The notes: a model not told the origin generated them from the letters alone. DNA of 64,000 nucleotides from Fusobacterium varium (GCA_002356455.1 AP017968.1:3410001-3474000), one strand, 5' to 3'. Shown: positions 50,798 through 61,998, numbered from the stretch's first letter. Translations and numbers: made by a program.

Positions 50798-51190
50798 TTA
50801 TTTATTTTTAACTTCTCCATATGAAACTACTGGAGGACTTTCACCTTTCTCTTTTGCAGGTAAAAATCTATACCAGAAATCAAATCTGTTATTGCCCAAA
50901 GTAAGTCAGCTTCTAAATTCGAAAAGAAGATAATTGATACTAGAAAATAAAGCATATACAATCTTACTGCGATCTTATTAAACTTTGAATCTCCAAAAAT
51001 ATAGTTTATAGATCTTTCACATGAATAATATAATCCTATAATTGTAATCCATGCAAAAACTGTTATTGCCACTCCTATAAACAAAGTTCCTAAATTTCCA
51101 AATACATATCCAAATGCTACTGTTGTTAAATAAGTACTTGTTATATCTAGATATATAATATATAATTTTGTATCTTATATAGTATTTAGT
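50798..51190 (-). pseudogene. C-terminal remnant of an AGCS sodium:amino-acid symporter gene
   Basis: In the minus strand, TSTYLTTVAFGYVFGNLGTL runs into FIGVAITVFAWITIIGLYYS and then NYIFGD, matching the last helices of AGCS carriers (compare SIFIAVCIFLFAFSSIIGNYYYGE in the symporter at 9658-11073). After LLWAITDLISG the frame changes and the ending FLPAKEKGESPPVVSYGEVKNK is in another phase, with the conserved MAIPNL helix apparently deleted. The first two thirds of the gene are missing. A terminator-like hairpin (50757-50789) follows. Clearly non-functional. Confidence 0.75.
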
Positions 51191-51558
51191 ATTGGTACTA
51201 AATATGGCATCAATATTTTTTTCAAAAAATAAATAAGGCAAGTAAATTCACATGTTAAAACAAAAGTGCTAACTAACTCTTTAAATTAATGTTTTTCTTA
51301 TTTTTTAACAACTCTATCAAATCTTTATTTAATATTCAATAGCAAAATATTTTATTCAATAATCTTTTCATTAAAGATGTATATTATTAAAACCTTACAG
51401 GCTTGTTTTCCTATTCTTCTAAATATATTTCTATGTACTACAAAATATCATTCTAAAAATTGCAAAAGATTTTAAGATCTTCATTAAAAGTATATCTTCT
51501 CCATCTTCTAACTTTAGTTTTATTATCAACATAAGAGAAGTAAGCTAGAGGGCATTTC
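51191..51558. other. AT-rich intergenic region upstream of the RpiR gene
   Basis: About 370 bases with no open frame that has a ribosome site. The part nearest the AGCS remnant may hold more of the decayed gene, but no clear protein match could be traced. Confidence 0.5.
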
Positions 51559-51587
51559 TTGACATAATATAAAATATAATTTATACT
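51559..51587 (+). promoter_or_regulatory. Sigma-70 promoter of the RpiR regulator gene
   Basis: TTGACA (51559-51564), 17-base spacer, TATACT (51582-51587). Confidence 0.8.
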
Positions 51588-51643
51588 TTATTAAATCATT
51601 AAATTTTTATTATAACAATATGGAAATATATTGGAGGAATAAT

Positions 51644-52444
51644 ATGGGGAATTTATTAAATAGACTTTTAATTATGTTAAATGATAATGATTTAGATTCT
51701 ACAAACTATCACATTGCAATGACATTATTAATGAATTTTCATTCATTGCATGAGCTTTCTATTGGAGAAGTAGCAAAATTATGCAGTGTGTCAAAGTCTA
51801 CAATCTCTAAATTTATCAGAATTTTAAATTTTGAAGATTATGCAGATTTTAAAGCTTCTGCCTCTTTCAAGGAAAATAGATATGGCTATAATTTAAATTA
51901 TAATCAAAATATAGCTGAATATATAGAAAAATATGGCTACAGCTCATATTTAAAATGTATTCAGCAGGATATAGACTCATTAAATGGAGAGGAAAATTTA
52001 AAAAATATAGAGAAACTGGCACAAGACCTCATTCGTTACAAAAAAGTAGCAAGTTTTGGCTTGCTGTTTTCAGAAATTGGGGCTATTGATCTGCAAATGA
52101 AATTAGCTTATAATGGTAAATTTTTAATTACAAATTTAGATGATGTGAAACAAGATACATTTATTAGAAGAGCAGATGAAGAAACATTGATAATTATATA
52201 TTCTAATTCTGGATTTTATTTAAAAAAATATCAGCTATCTGAATTTCAAGAAGAAAAAGATTATTCAAGAACAAAAGCAAAGATCGTTTTGATAACTGGA
52301 AATGAAGAGATGAAAAATTATTCTGGTATTGATAATTGCATAGCCTTCCATCATAATTCAGAAATTCAAAGTCATTCTATAATTTATCCTTTGATAAATG
52401 ATCATATTGTAAATAAATATCGTCAGTTAATAAAAAACAAATAA
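51644..52444 (+). CDS. RpiR/MurR-family transcriptional regulator
   Basis: A 266-residue regulator. Start ATG 51644 follows TTGGAGG; ATG 51620 has no site. The N-terminal HTH_6 domain (SLHELSIGEVAKLCSVSKSTISKFIRILNFEDYADFK, about 32-68) is followed by a SIS-like sugar-phosphate domain (about 115-245), though the usual GxGxS motif is weak (VASFGLLFSEIG). It probably senses a phosphorylated beta-glucoside and controls the downstream PTS and glucosidase genes, in place of the BglG antiterminator common for such operons. Confidence 0.87.
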   Translation: MGNLLNRLLIMLNDNDLDSTNYHIAMTLLMNFHSLHELSIGEVAKLCSVSKSTISKFIRILNFEDYADFKASASFKENRYGYNLNYNQNIAEYIEKYGYSSYLKCIQQDIDSLNGEENLKNIEKLAQDLIRYKKVASFGLLFSEIGAIDLQMKLAYNGKFLITNLDDVKQDTFIRRADEETLIIIYSNSGFYLKKYQLSEFQEEKDYSRTKAKIVLITGNEEMKNYSGIDNCIAFHHNSEIQSHSIIYPLINDHIVNKYRQLIKNK

Positions 52445-52450
52445 TTTTAT

Positions 52451-52498
52451 AAAAATAGTGTATTATATCAAATTAAATAATACACTATTTTTATTTTT
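52451..52498 (+). terminator. Terminator of the RpiR regulator gene
   Basis: Perfect 15-bp stem (52451-52465 and 52478-52492) with a T-rich tail, placed before the PTS gene. Confidence 0.85.
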
Positions 52499-52609
52499 AA
52501 GAGATTAATAGTATATAGTTTCCAAAAAACGAACTTTTAAATACTAATAAAAAAATATGTTATGATATGGCTATAAATTCAGAAAGTAAAATATTATGGG
52601 GGTTATAAC

Positions 52610-54481
52610 ATGGCGAAACAAAATTATGACCAATTAGCAAAAGAAATTATATTTCTTATTGGTGGAGAGAACAATATAATAAATTTGACACATTGTGTAA
52701 CTAGATTGAGGTTCAAACTAAAAGATGAAACAAAAATTGATGAAAATAGTTTATCAAAACTTAAAGGAGTAATTTCAATAGTAAAAGGAAATGGACAATT
52801 TCAAGTAGTAGTGGGAAATGCTGTGGAAGATATTTTTAATACGATTCAAGGACTATATTTAATAGGAGAAACAGAAGCAAAGGAAGAGAAAAAAAGCGGA
52901 ACTTTATTTACACGAACTTTAAATATGATGTCAGCAATCTTAAATCCAATCGTTATTGCTCTAGCAGGGGCTGGAATGATAAAAGCTCTTCTTGTTATTC
53001 TTACAACAACATTAGGAATATTGGATACAAGTGGGGGAACATACAAGATTTTAGCAGCAGCTGGAAACAGTGTATTCTACTTTTTGCCATTATTTTTAGC
53101 TTATTCTTCTGCAAAAGCTTTTAAATGCAATCCATATATAGCGCTAGCAATAGTGGCAACATTAATGGAACCAAATTTTACAAAACTTATGTCAAAACCA
53201 GGTGATATAACATCATTTTTAGGAATTCCTGTAGTCTTGATAGGATATTCTGGAAGTCTGGTTCCTGCCATTGTTTCTATTTTGATTTATTCTAAATTAG
53301 AAAAGATTTTAAAAAAATTTATTCCTAAAAATATAGAATTATTTGCTCTTTCATTTGTTGCTCTTCTCATAATGGTACCTCTTACTGTTATTGTAATTGG
53401 ACCAATTGGTGTATACCTTGCAGATCAAGTAGGTAATTTAGTTAATTTTTTAAGTGTAAAAAACGGGCTATTAACAGGAGCCGTTATTGGAGCTGGCTGG
53501 ACTTTTCTTGTAATGTTGGGCGTTCAGTGGGGTGTTGTCCCTATTATGATTAATAATATTTCAACATATGGTTATGATGTAATACGTCCTATGATAGCAG
53601 CAGCAACATTTGCCAGTGCAGGAGCTGCATTTGGAGTATTTTTGAAAGCAAAAAATAAAGAAAACAGAGCATATGCACTTTCTGCTACAATTCCAGCTTT
53701 ACTGGGAGGAATTACAGAGCCAATTGTGTATGGAATCTCTTTAAAATATAAAAAACCTTTTATAGCTCAAGTAATAGGAGGAGCAATAGCAGGTGGATTT
53801 ATGGGAATGATGCATACTAAAGCTATAGTCTATGTATTTCCAGCACTGACTACTTTACCTGCATTTTTAGGAGAAACATTTATATATTATGTTATTGGAA
53901 TTACACTTGCCTTTGTAATAACAGCAGTAATAACTTACTTTTTAGGAATAGATGAAAAAAATGATATAGAAATTCATGAAAAAAATAGCAGTAATACTGA
54001 AAATGAAGCTGAAGATATAATTATTAAATCTTGTATTGAAGGAGAGGTAATAGAACTCAGCAAGGTAAAGGATGAAGCTTTTGCATCAGGATCTATTGGA
54101 AAAGGAGTGGGAATCATACCTCAAAAAGGGGTTCTTTATGCACCAGCTGATGGAGAAATTTCAACTGTATTTGTCACAGGACATGCAGTAGGAATGGTAA
54201 CTGATAAAGAAGCAGAAATATTGATGCACATTGGAATTAATACAGTTGAAATGAATGGAGAAGGATTTATAAAAAAGGTAAAAGATGGGCAGAAAGTAAA
54301 AGCAGGAGATATCTTAATAGAATTTGATATGGAAAAAATAAAAAGAGCAGGATACAATACAACTACAATGATGGTAATTTCTAATAGTGAAGAATATTCT
54401 GATATAGGAGTATTAAATCTAGGTGAAGTAAAACAAAATAATGATATTTTAATAATCAGACCAGCTATTAAAAATCAATAA
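52610..54481 (+). CDS. Beta-glucoside PTS permease, EIIBCA
   Basis: A 623-residue protein of the BglF/BglP type. Order: EIIB (1-85, phospho-Cys29 in THCVTRLRFKLKD), EIIC membrane domain (about 100-455, eight to ten helices, with GGITEPIVYGISLKYKKPF), and EIIA (about 480-623, with active-site His in ILMHIGINTVEMNGEGF). It takes up and phosphorylates a beta-glucoside. ATG follows GGGGG. No RAT-like antiterminator site is seen in front of the gene, consistent with RpiR control. The 6-phospho-beta-glucosidase gene follows. Confidence 0.95.
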   Translation: MAKQNYDQLAKEIIFLIGGENNIINLTHCVTRLRFKLKDETKIDENSLSKLKGVISIVKGNGQFQVVVGNAVEDIFNTIQGLYLIGETEAKEEKKSGTLFTRTLNMMSAILNPIVIALAGAGMIKALLVILTTTLGILDTSGGTYKILAAAGNSVFYFLPLFLAYSSAKAFKCNPYIALAIVATLMEPNFTKLMSKPGDITSFLGIPVVLIGYSGSLVPAIVSILIYSKLEKILKKFIPKNIELFALSFVALLIMVPLTVIVIGPIGVYLADQVGNLVNFLSVKNGLLTGAVIGAGWTFLVMLGVQWGVVPIMINNISTYGYDVIRPMIAAATFASAGAAFGVFLKAKNKENRAYALSATIPALLGGITEPIVYGISLKYKKPFIAQVIGGAIAGGFMGMMHTKAIVYVFPALTTLPAFLGETFIYYVIGITLAFVITAVITYFLGIDEKNDIEIHEKNSSNTENEAEDIIIKSCIEGEVIELSKVKDEAFASGSIGKGVGIIPQKGVLYAPADGEISTVFVTGHAVGMVTDKEAEILMHIGINTVEMNGEGFIKKVKDGQKVKAGDILIEFDMEKIKRAGYNTTTMMVISNSEEYSDIGVLNLGEVKQNNDILIIRPAIKNQ

Positions 54482-54558
54482 TATTTAAAATAAATTTAAT
54501 TTAAAATTTTTGATTATAACAAAAAAAGATTTATTAAATCTTTAAAATTTATATTTAG

Positions 54559-56049
<1,491 letters not shown>

Positions 56050-56060
56050 ATAGTATTTTT

Positions 56061-56090
56061 GGAAGTCTGATATATTAGACTTCCTTTTTG
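56061..56090 (+). terminator. Terminator of the beta-glucoside operon
   Basis: Perfect 8-bp stem GGAAGTCT / AGACTTCC (56061-56068 and 56077-56084) followed by TTTTT. Confidence 0.88.
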
Positions 56091-56253
56091 TCATTTTAAT
56101 TTATTTATTAATTTAATGATAAAAAATAACCTCTGTTTCAATTAAAATCGGAAGTATCTTACATATTTTCTGCTCTGCTTCATTTCTTAATCCATTGGTT
56201 ACCTTAAAAATCTTACTTTATTTTTAGTTTATTTTTCTTATCTTTTTTTGAGT

Positions 56254-56291
56254 AAAAAAAAATGAGAAGCTTTGATCTCTCCAGCTTCTCA
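56254..56291 (-). terminator. Terminator of the L21-Prp-L27 operon
   Basis: Perfect 9-bp stem TGAGAAGCT / AGCTTCTCA (56263-56271 and 56283-56291) followed on the minus strand by at least eight T, 20 bases after rpmA. Confidence 0.9.
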
Positions 56292-56310
56292 ATATTTTCA
56301 TTAAATAATA

Positions 56311-56595
56311 TTATTTTTCAGAGTAAATTGAAACTTGTTTTTTATCTTTTCCAAGTCTTTCAAATTTTACATACCCATCAATTAGAGCAAATAAAGTATG
56401 ATCTTTACCCATTCCCATATTATTTCCTGCATGTATAGCAGTTCCTCTTTGTCTAACTATGATGTTTCCAGCTTTAACAACTTCTCCATCATATTTTTTG
56501 ATTCCAAGATATTTAGGATTTGAGTCTCTTCCGTTTTTAACAGAACCTTGCCCTTTTTTATGTGCAAATAATTGTATATTTAAAGTAAATTGCAT
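56311..56595 (-). CDS. rpmA: 50S ribosomal protein L27
   Basis: A 94-residue ribosomal protein. It begins with a short extension [10 protein letters not shown] before the normal [15 protein letters not shown] start; this extension is removed by the Prp protease in firmicutes and fusobacteria. The [29 protein letters not shown] core is standard. Directly adjoins the prp gene, no spacer. Confidence 0.98.
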   Translation of the reverse strand: MQFTLNIQLFAHKKGQGSVKNGRDSNPKYLGIKKYDGEVVKAGNIIVRQRGTAIHAGNNMGMGKDHTLFALIDGYVKFERLGKDKKQVSIYSEK

Positions 56596-56931
56596 CTATT
56601 TTTCCTCCTTCTCTACAAGCTTTACATTTTTAGGATATTCTTTTGATAAATTTTTAACCATTAAAGCCATGCTTTCTAAAAGAGTATCTAGTTCCCTTTC
56701 TTTACCTTTATTATCCATTCCTCTCATATCTACCTTAAGGTATCCATCAGAATCTATATCAAATTTGGGTATCAGCTCAAGAACGTCTTGCATCCCACCT
56801 AAAGGCATCTGTAATGCCATAGACAGTGCTGCACACACTATATCTTCTCCATATTCAGCATAGTCCGAATGACCAGTAGCTTTGTATCCCACAATTCTAC
56901 CATTTTTTCTAAAAATTTCAACTCTTGTCAT
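56596..56931 (-). CDS. prp: Ribosomal-processing cysteine protease Prp
   Basis: A 111-residue protease. Catalytic His21 (ATGHSDYAEYGEDIVCAA) and Cys33 are in place. It cleaves the ten-residue N-terminal extension of L27 encoded by the next gene. Location between rplU and rpmA is the conserved order in bacteria that use this processing. Confidence 0.97.
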   Translation of the reverse strand: MTRVEIFRKNGRIVGYKATGHSDYAEYGEDIVCAALSMALQMPLGGMQDVLELIPKFDIDSDGYLKVDMRGMDNKGKERELDTLLESMALMVKNLSKEYPKNVKLVEKEEK

Positions 56932-56938
56932 AAATTAA

Positions 56939-57250
56939 TTAAGCGTTGATTGAAGTAACTTTGATCTCAGTAAATAATTGTCTGTGACCTTTTTTTCTGT
57001 GGTATCCTGTTTTTGGCTTGTATTTGAAGTTAACAACTTTAGCACCTTTACCTTGAGCTACTACTTCTGCTACAACTTTAGCTCCATCAACTACTGGAGT
57101 TCCAACTTTTACAGTTTCTCCATTAGCTACTAAAAGAACTTCAGTTAATTCTACAGTTGCGTTAACTTCAGCATTTAATTTCTCTACTCTTAATACGTCA
57201 CCTTCTGCTACTTTGTACTGTTTACCACCAGTTTTTATAACTGCGTACAT
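56939..57250 (-). CDS. rplU: 50S ribosomal protein L21
   Basis: A 103-residue ribosomal protein with the standard [18 protein letters not shown] start and the [32 protein letters not shown]-terminus that contacts 23S rRNA. Start ATG follows GGAGGTG. First gene of the L21-Prp-L27 operon, behind a structured leader. Confidence 0.98.
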   Translation of the reverse strand: MYAVIKTGGKQYKVAEGDVLRVEKLNAEVNATVELTEVLLVANGETVKVGTPVVDGAKVVAEVVAQGKGAKVVNFKYKPKTGYHRKKGHRQLFTEIKVTSINA

Positions 57251-57276
57251 TTTAACACCTCCAAAAGTATTGCAAT

Positions 57277-57312
57277 CGCTGGCCTAGGGTTGCTGATGAC
57301 CCTTTCCAAGCG
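57277..57312 (-). ncRNA. Candidate L21 autoregulatory leader hairpin
   Basis: In the 69-nt leader the minus strand folds as CGCTTGG ... CCAGCG (outer) enclosing GGGT ... ACCC (inner, loop CATCAGCA), with unpaired AAA and UAGG between. The GC content stands out from the AT-rich surroundings. Position directly before rplU fits an L21 leader element of the kind known from firmicutes; homology to that element was not tested. Confidence 0.55.
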
Positions 57313-57325
57313 TAATCTACGGTAA

Positions 57326-57354
57326 AGTATATCATAATATATATGATATGTCAA
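57326..57354 (-). promoter_or_regulatory. Sigma-70 promoter of the rplU operon
   Basis: TTGACA (57349-57354), 17-base spacer, TATACT (57326-57331). Start expected near 57319. Confidence 0.88.
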
Positions 57355-57452
57355 TAAAAATAAGATATTTCTTAATCTTTTGAATAAAAATTTTTCTTTT
57401 TTATATCAATTATTTGATAATATATTTTATTTATTTTATCAATTTATAATAA

Positions 57453-57497
57453 ATAAAAAAGTTTTAGAATTTAACAACTGCCCAAACTCTAAAACTT
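57453..57497 (-). terminator. Terminator of the second sugar operon
   Basis: Perfect 10-bp stem AAGTTTTAGA / TCTAAAACTT (57459-57468 and 57488-57497), then six T on the minus strand, after the MocA-type gene. Confidence 0.82.
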
Positions 57498-57510
57498 AGC
57501 TTTTTTTAAT

Positions 57511-58548
57511 TTATAATTTTATTTCTTTTTTTTCTTCAATAGCTTTTATTATGCCTTTTACTACTCTTATAGAAATAAGTCCATCTTCTGCTGTTACAGG
57601 AGATTCTTCATTTTTTATAATAGTATCTATAAAAGCATCTATTACACCAGTTTTTGTCTGGTTATCATTTGTTTGAATAGCTTCAACTTCAAGTTCTTCC
57701 ATTTTTCCATCTTCATATATTATTTTTATCTGATATTTAGGATCATCATATATCCTTATTATTCCTTTCTCCATATAAAGTATAGTAGAATTATCTTCCT
57801 GTCCATAATATGTCCAGCTGAAAGTTCCTGTCCCTATTGCTCCACATTTCATTTTCAATATACAGATTGCATTATCATATACTTCAATAGGTTCCCCATT
57901 TTCAAAAGTTTTATGAAGAGTTCCTCCCATTCCACAGACACTTTCAAATTCAGAATCTGTAAGGTATCTGATAATATCTATTTTATGAACTCCTAAATCA
58001 CCTATTACTCCAAATTCACATTTATCTTTCTGGAAAAACCATGTATTTTTAGATTTACTCTCTGTCCAAGATTCAGGTCCTCCATGTCCAAAAGTAGTTC
58101 TAAAAGTAATTACTTTTCCTAATTTCCCACTTTTTATTATATTTCTAACTCTCTTATGAGCTTCTGTAAATCTCTGATTATGATCCATCATAAATATTTT
58201 CTCAGTTTTTTTCTGCATATCTGCTATTTTTTCTGCCTCTTCCACACTTTTAGTCATAGGTTTTTCACATAGTACATGCTTTCCTAGTTCCATAGCTTTT
58301 GTTGATATAATACAATGCATATTATTAGGAGTACAATCACTTACAGCATCTATTTCTGGATTATTTAATATATCCATATATACATCAACAGCTTTTCCAC
58401 CAAATTTTTCTGCCATCAATTCAGCTCTCTTTTTATTCAAATCATAAAATGCTGCTATTTCTACATTAGGATTATCTAAATATTCAGGAGCATGTCTTTT
58501 TTCAGTTATGGAACCACATCCAATTATTCCTACTTTTATTTTTTTCAT
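57511..58548 (-). CDS. Gfo/Idh/MocA-family oxidoreductase
   Basis: A 345-residue NAD(P)-dependent dehydrogenase. N-terminal Rossmann motif VGIIGCGSITEKRH, the conserved HVLCEKPMTKSVEEAEK (Glu-Lys-Pro), and the C-terminal domain with DLGVHKIDIIRYL. Members oxidise the ring hydroxyl of inositols or sugars. Last gene of the LacI-RbsBAC-isomerase operon; it probably acts after or with the isomerase on the imported sugar or polyol. Confidence 0.92.
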   Translation of the reverse strand: MKKIKVGIIGCGSITEKRHAPEYLDNPNVEIAAFYDLNKKRAELMAEKFGGKAVDVYMDILNNPEIDAVSDCTPNNMHCIISTKAMELGKHVLCEKPMTKSVEEAEKIADMQKKTEKIFMMDHNQRFTEAHKRVRNIIKSGKLGKVITFRTTFGHGGPESWTESKSKNTWFFQKDKCEFGVIGDLGVHKIDIIRYLTDSEFESVCGMGGTLHKTFENGEPIEVYDNAICILKMKCGAIGTGTFSWTYYGQEDNSTILYMEKGIIRIYDDPKYQIKIIYEDGKMEELEVEAIQTNDNQTKTGVIDAFIDTIIKNEESPVTAEDGLISIRVVKGIIKAIEEKKEIKL

Positions 58549-58557
58549 CTCTGCCTC

Positions 58558-59484
58558 CTACATCCTTTCCTTTAAATATTTATACCCCAATTCAAGACCC
58601 TCTTTTACTTTCTCAACTGTATCCTGATATTCTAAATCTTCATGTTCTATTACTAATTCATCATCATATCCTATTTCTTTCAATGTATTAATAAATTTTT
58701 TCCAGTCTATATTTCCTTTTCCTGGCATTCTATGTCTCCAAAATCCCAGATCCCAGTTATCTTTTCTCCCTAATTGTTTTCCTAAAATACTGTAATATTT
58801 TTTCTTGTCCTCAAATACCTCTGTGTCTTTAGCATGAACTTCAAATATTTTATCCTTGTAATCTTTCAAAGCTTGAATATAGTCTATTCCCAGCCATAAC
58901 AAATGTGATGGATCGTAATTCAATCCAAAATTATCATATGGAAGTCTTTTAAACATCTCATCCCATAATTCTGGAGAATATGATATAGTTCCTGCCCATC
59001 CGCTTTCATGCCATCCTGGCATAGAGCAATTTTCTATTATTATTCTCACATTTTTTTCTTTTGCATACTCAAGTATAGGCTTAAAAACTTTTTCCATTTC
59101 ATCAAAATTTTCCTCTATTGGAAGTGTCATATCTCTTCCTATGAAAGTTCCTACATTTTTTACTCCTAAAAGTGAAGCTGCATCTATTACTTTTATCAAA
59201 TGATCATTATATCCCTTTCTCTTTACAGGATCATGGTCCAAGTTATTATCATAGTAAGCAAGAGTTACAATAGTCATCTCATTTTCTTTAAGGAATCTGT
59301 TTAATTTATCCGCCTCTTCCTTAGTAAAATTCGCTACATCTATATCACTTCCTGAGTAATCTCTGGAATTAGTTTTAGGCCAGCATGAAACTTCTAATGT
59401 TTCAAAACCTATCTTATGAGCCCATTCTATTTTTTCATATATAGACATATCTCCCATGATACCAGTTAAAAATCCTAATTTCAT
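58558..59484 (-). CDS. Sugar phosphate isomerase/epimerase-family protein (AP-endonuclease-2 fold)
   Basis: A 308-residue TIM-barrel protein; start ATG 59484 after GGAGG. Metal-site segments are VRIIIENCSMPGWH (Glu), FGLNYDPSHLLWLG (Asp, His), FEVHAKDTEVF (His) and DELVIEHEDLEY (Glu), all typical of the IolE/IolI/xylose-isomerase-like family. It probably isomerises or epimerises the keto product of the MocA-type enzyme. Substrate unknown. Confidence 0.9.
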   Translation of the reverse strand: MKLGFLTGIMGDMSIYEKIEWAHKIGFETLEVSCWPKTNSRDYSGSDIDVANFTKEEADKLNRFLKENEMTIVTLAYYDNNLDHDPVKRKGYNDHLIKVIDAASLLGVKNVGTFIGRDMTLPIEENFDEMEKVFKPILEYAKEKNVRIIIENCSMPGWHESGWAGTISYSPELWDEMFKRLPYDNFGLNYDPSHLLWLGIDYIQALKDYKDKIFEVHAKDTEVFEDKKKYYSILGKQLGRKDNWDLGFWRHRMPGKGNIDWKKFINTLKEIGYDDELVIEHEDLEYQDTVEKVKEGLELGYKYLKERM

Positions 59485-59510
59485 ATGAACCTCCATAAGT
59501 TTGTTATATT

Positions 59511-60473
59511 TTAATCATTACCTTTTTTACTTTGGAAAATTACTGCCAGAATTATTATTATTCCTTTTACCAAACCTGACAGGAATGGTGGAATACGTGC
59601 TGCTATAAGGATTCCTTCTATCATCTGAAGCATTATAGCTCCTAAGAAAGTTCCCATTATTTTTCCTCTTCCTCCACTCATAGATGTTCCTCCAATAGCA
59701 ACTGCTGCTATTGCATCCAACTCAAAAGACATTCCCACATTGGCTGCTGTGATAGAAGTAAGTCTTGATGATAGAAGGAATGAAGCTATTCCTGTTAAAA
59801 ATCCTGTAAGGGTAAAACATAATGTTTTTACTTTCACTACATTTACTCCAGTAAGGAAAGTAGCATTCTCATTAGAACCTACAGCATATACATATCTTCC
59901 AAATTTTGTATATTTCACTAAAATAACCATAAGTATAGTTATTATTACAAAAATTATTGCAAGGTTAGGCACACCTAAAAATTTTCCTGCTGCTATCTTT
60001 CTGAAACTCATAAGTATCTTCATCTTAATATTGAAAGGTCCACCTTGTCCAAGCTGAACTATTATTGATCTGTAGGCACTCATTGTAGCAAGGGTAACTA
60101 TGAAAGGAGCTATTTTTCCTTTGTTTGTTATAACTCCATTAATCGTTCCAAGCAAAGCTCCAAATGCCATACAAAATAGGAGCATAATAAATGGACTTTC
60201 TGTCTTATTGAGAACAACTACTCCTAATCCTGCTACAAGAGCACATTGTGATCCTACTGATAAATCTATTTGACCTGATATAATAATAAGAGTCATTCCT
60301 AGAGCTATTATCCCTTTAATAGATGATTGAAGCATAAGTGTAGATAAATTTGTCCAAGACAGGAAGGAATGATTTATCACAGTTGCTATTACTACAAGGA
60401 CTAAAAAAGAAAATACAAATGTATAATTTGAATATATTTTTTTCATATCTAAATTTTTGTTCAACTGATTCAT
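59511..60473 (-). CDS. Sugar ABC transporter permease (RbsC-like)
   Basis: A 320-residue membrane protein of the ribose-type permease family: MLQSSIKGIIALGMTLIIISGQIDLSVGSQCALVAG and ELDAIAAVAIGGTSMSGGRGKIMGTFLGAIMLQMIEG are the diagnostic segments. Overlaps the ATPase gene by 4 bases (coupled). About nine helices. Confidence 0.95.
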   Translation of the reverse strand: MNQLNKNLDMKKIYSNYTFVFSFLVLVVIATVINHSFLSWTNLSTLMLQSSIKGIIALGMTLIIISGQIDLSVGSQCALVAGLGVVVLNKTESPFIMLLFCMAFGALLGTINGVITNKGKIAPFIVTLATMSAYRSIIVQLGQGGPFNIKMKILMSFRKIAAGKFLGVPNLAIIFVIITILMVILVKYTKFGRYVYAVGSNENATFLTGVNVVKVKTLCFTLTGFLTGIASFLLSSRLTSITAANVGMSFELDAIAAVAIGGTSMSGGRGKIMGTFLGAIMLQMIEGILIAARIPPFLSGLVKGIIIILAVIFQSKKGND

Positions 60474-61966
60474 ATTTTTTCCTCCATATTTGCTCCTGTA
60501 GCATAATGCATGATATTTATCTCACTGAACTCATCTCTTGTCAGTTCCTTATTTATTCTTCCTTTGTACATTATAAAACACCTGTCTGCTACTTTATTTA
60601 TCTCTGGATATTCAGAGCTGAATATTATTATTCCTTTACCTGTTTTAGCCAATTCATTAATTATTTTATAGATTTCAAACTTAGCACCTACATCTATTCC
60701 TTGTGTAGGATTGTCTAAAATTATCACATCAGTATTCAACTCAAGACATCTGCCAATTATTATCTTTTGCTGATTGCCACCTGAAAGTGATGTTATATAG
60801 TCATCATAGTGTCCGATTTTTGTGGACATCTCTTTTTTTCTTGTATCAAATCTTTCTATTTCTGATTTATCATCAATAAAAAGTTTTTTATGTTTTGAAA
60901 CAAATCTTGAAACAGAAAAATTATTAAGTATACTCATATCTTTTATAATAGAACGTTCTTTTCTATTTCTCTGTACCATACTTATTCCATTTTCCACTGT
61001 ATCTTTTATACTTCTATATCCAAGTTTCTTCCCATTTACCCATACTTCTCCAGAATTTATTTTACATACCCCATATAACGCCTCTGCAAGCTGATCTCTT
61101 CCATCTCCATGCAGTCCTGTAACTGCTATAACTTCCCCTTTTCTCAAATTAAAAGATATATCTTTAAATTTTCCTTCTGAAGTTATATTTTTTACTTCCA
61201 TCAATATTTCTTCTGATATTTTTTCTTTTTCTATCTTTTCATTTTCTATACATCTTCCCACTAAAAGTTCAGTAGCTTTTCTTTCGTTTATATCCTTAAA
61301 ATAACCGCTTTCTATAAATTTTCCATCTCTAAGCACTGTATATCTGTCACAGATACTGAAAAGCTCCGGCATTTTATGAGATATATAAATCATAGTTACT
61401 CCCTGTTCCTTTAATCTTCTCATAAGAACAAAAAGCATTTCTATCTCTTTATTAGTTAAGGCTGTTGTAGGTTCGTCCATTATTATAAGCTTTGCATCAA
61501 AAAGAAGAGCTTTCGCTATTTCAACAAGCTGTTTTCTTGATGTCTCCAAATGTCTTACTTCCATTTCAGGATCAATATCCAGATTCATTTTTTCAAGAAT
61601 TTCTTTAGATCGTTTTATCATCTCTTTTTTATTTAGAAGTCCATATTTATTAAGAAGCTCCTCTCCAAGAAAAAGATTTTCATAGACAGTAAGATCATTT
61701 ACAAGATTTAATTCCTGATGTATAAATCTTATCCCCATTCCCTGTGTTTTCTTAGTATTCAGATCCTCTATTTTCTCTCCATTAAAATAAATCTCTCCCT
61801 GTGTAGGCGGAAATGTCCCTGCCAGAATATTCATCAGAGTGGATTTCCCTGCTCCATTCTCTCCTAATAGTCCATGTATTTCACCTTTATCTACACTGAG
61901 GGAAACATCTTTCAAAGCCTGTACAGGACCAAAACATTTCACTATATTCCTCATCTCCAAAAGCAT
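60470..61966 (-). CDS. Sugar ABC transporter ATP-binding protein, duplicated type
   Basis: A 498-residue tandem ABC ATPase. Start taken at ATG 61966; a GTG four codons upstream is possible. First domain Walker A GENGAGKST, second domain degenerate GLHGDGRDQL with ITSLSGGNQQKI and VIILDNPTQGID, where the usual Glu after Asp is Asn (DNP instead of DEP), so the second ATPase site is probably inactive, as often seen. Partner of the permease at 59511-60473. Confidence 0.94.
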   Translation of the reverse strand: MLLEMRNIVKCFGPVQALKDVSLSVDKGEIHGLLGENGAGKSTLMNILAGTFPPTQGEIYFNGEKIEDLNTKKTQGMGIRFIHQELNLVNDLTVYENLFLGEELLNKYGLLNKKEMIKRSKEILEKMNLDIDPEMEVRHLETSRKQLVEIAKALLFDAKLIIMDEPTTALTNKEIEMLFVLMRRLKEQGVTMIYISHKMPELFSICDRYTVLRDGKFIESGYFKDINERKATELLVGRCIENEKIEKEKISEEILMEVKNITSEGKFKDISFNLRKGEVIAVTGLHGDGRDQLAEALYGVCKINSGEVWVNGKKLGYRSIKDTVENGISMVQRNRKERSIIKDMSILNNFSVSRFVSKHKKLFIDDKSEIERFDTRKKEMSTKIGHYDDYITSLSGGNQQKIIIGRCLELNTDVIILDNPTQGIDVGAKFEIYKIINELAKTGKGIIIFSSEYPEINKVADRCFIMYKGRINKELTRDEFSEINIMHYATGANMEEKI

Positions 61967-61998
61967 GATTTTTATCACCTACCCCATTTTTTAAATAA

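Noticed and set aside
51017-51241. Separate 74-codon gene on the minus strand
   Set aside because: Alternative frame of the decayed AGCS gene; composition is that of chance coding in AT-rich DNA.
52499-52609. BglG-type antiterminator site before the PTS gene
   Set aside because: No RAT sequence or overlapping terminator is found; the local regulator is RpiR-type.
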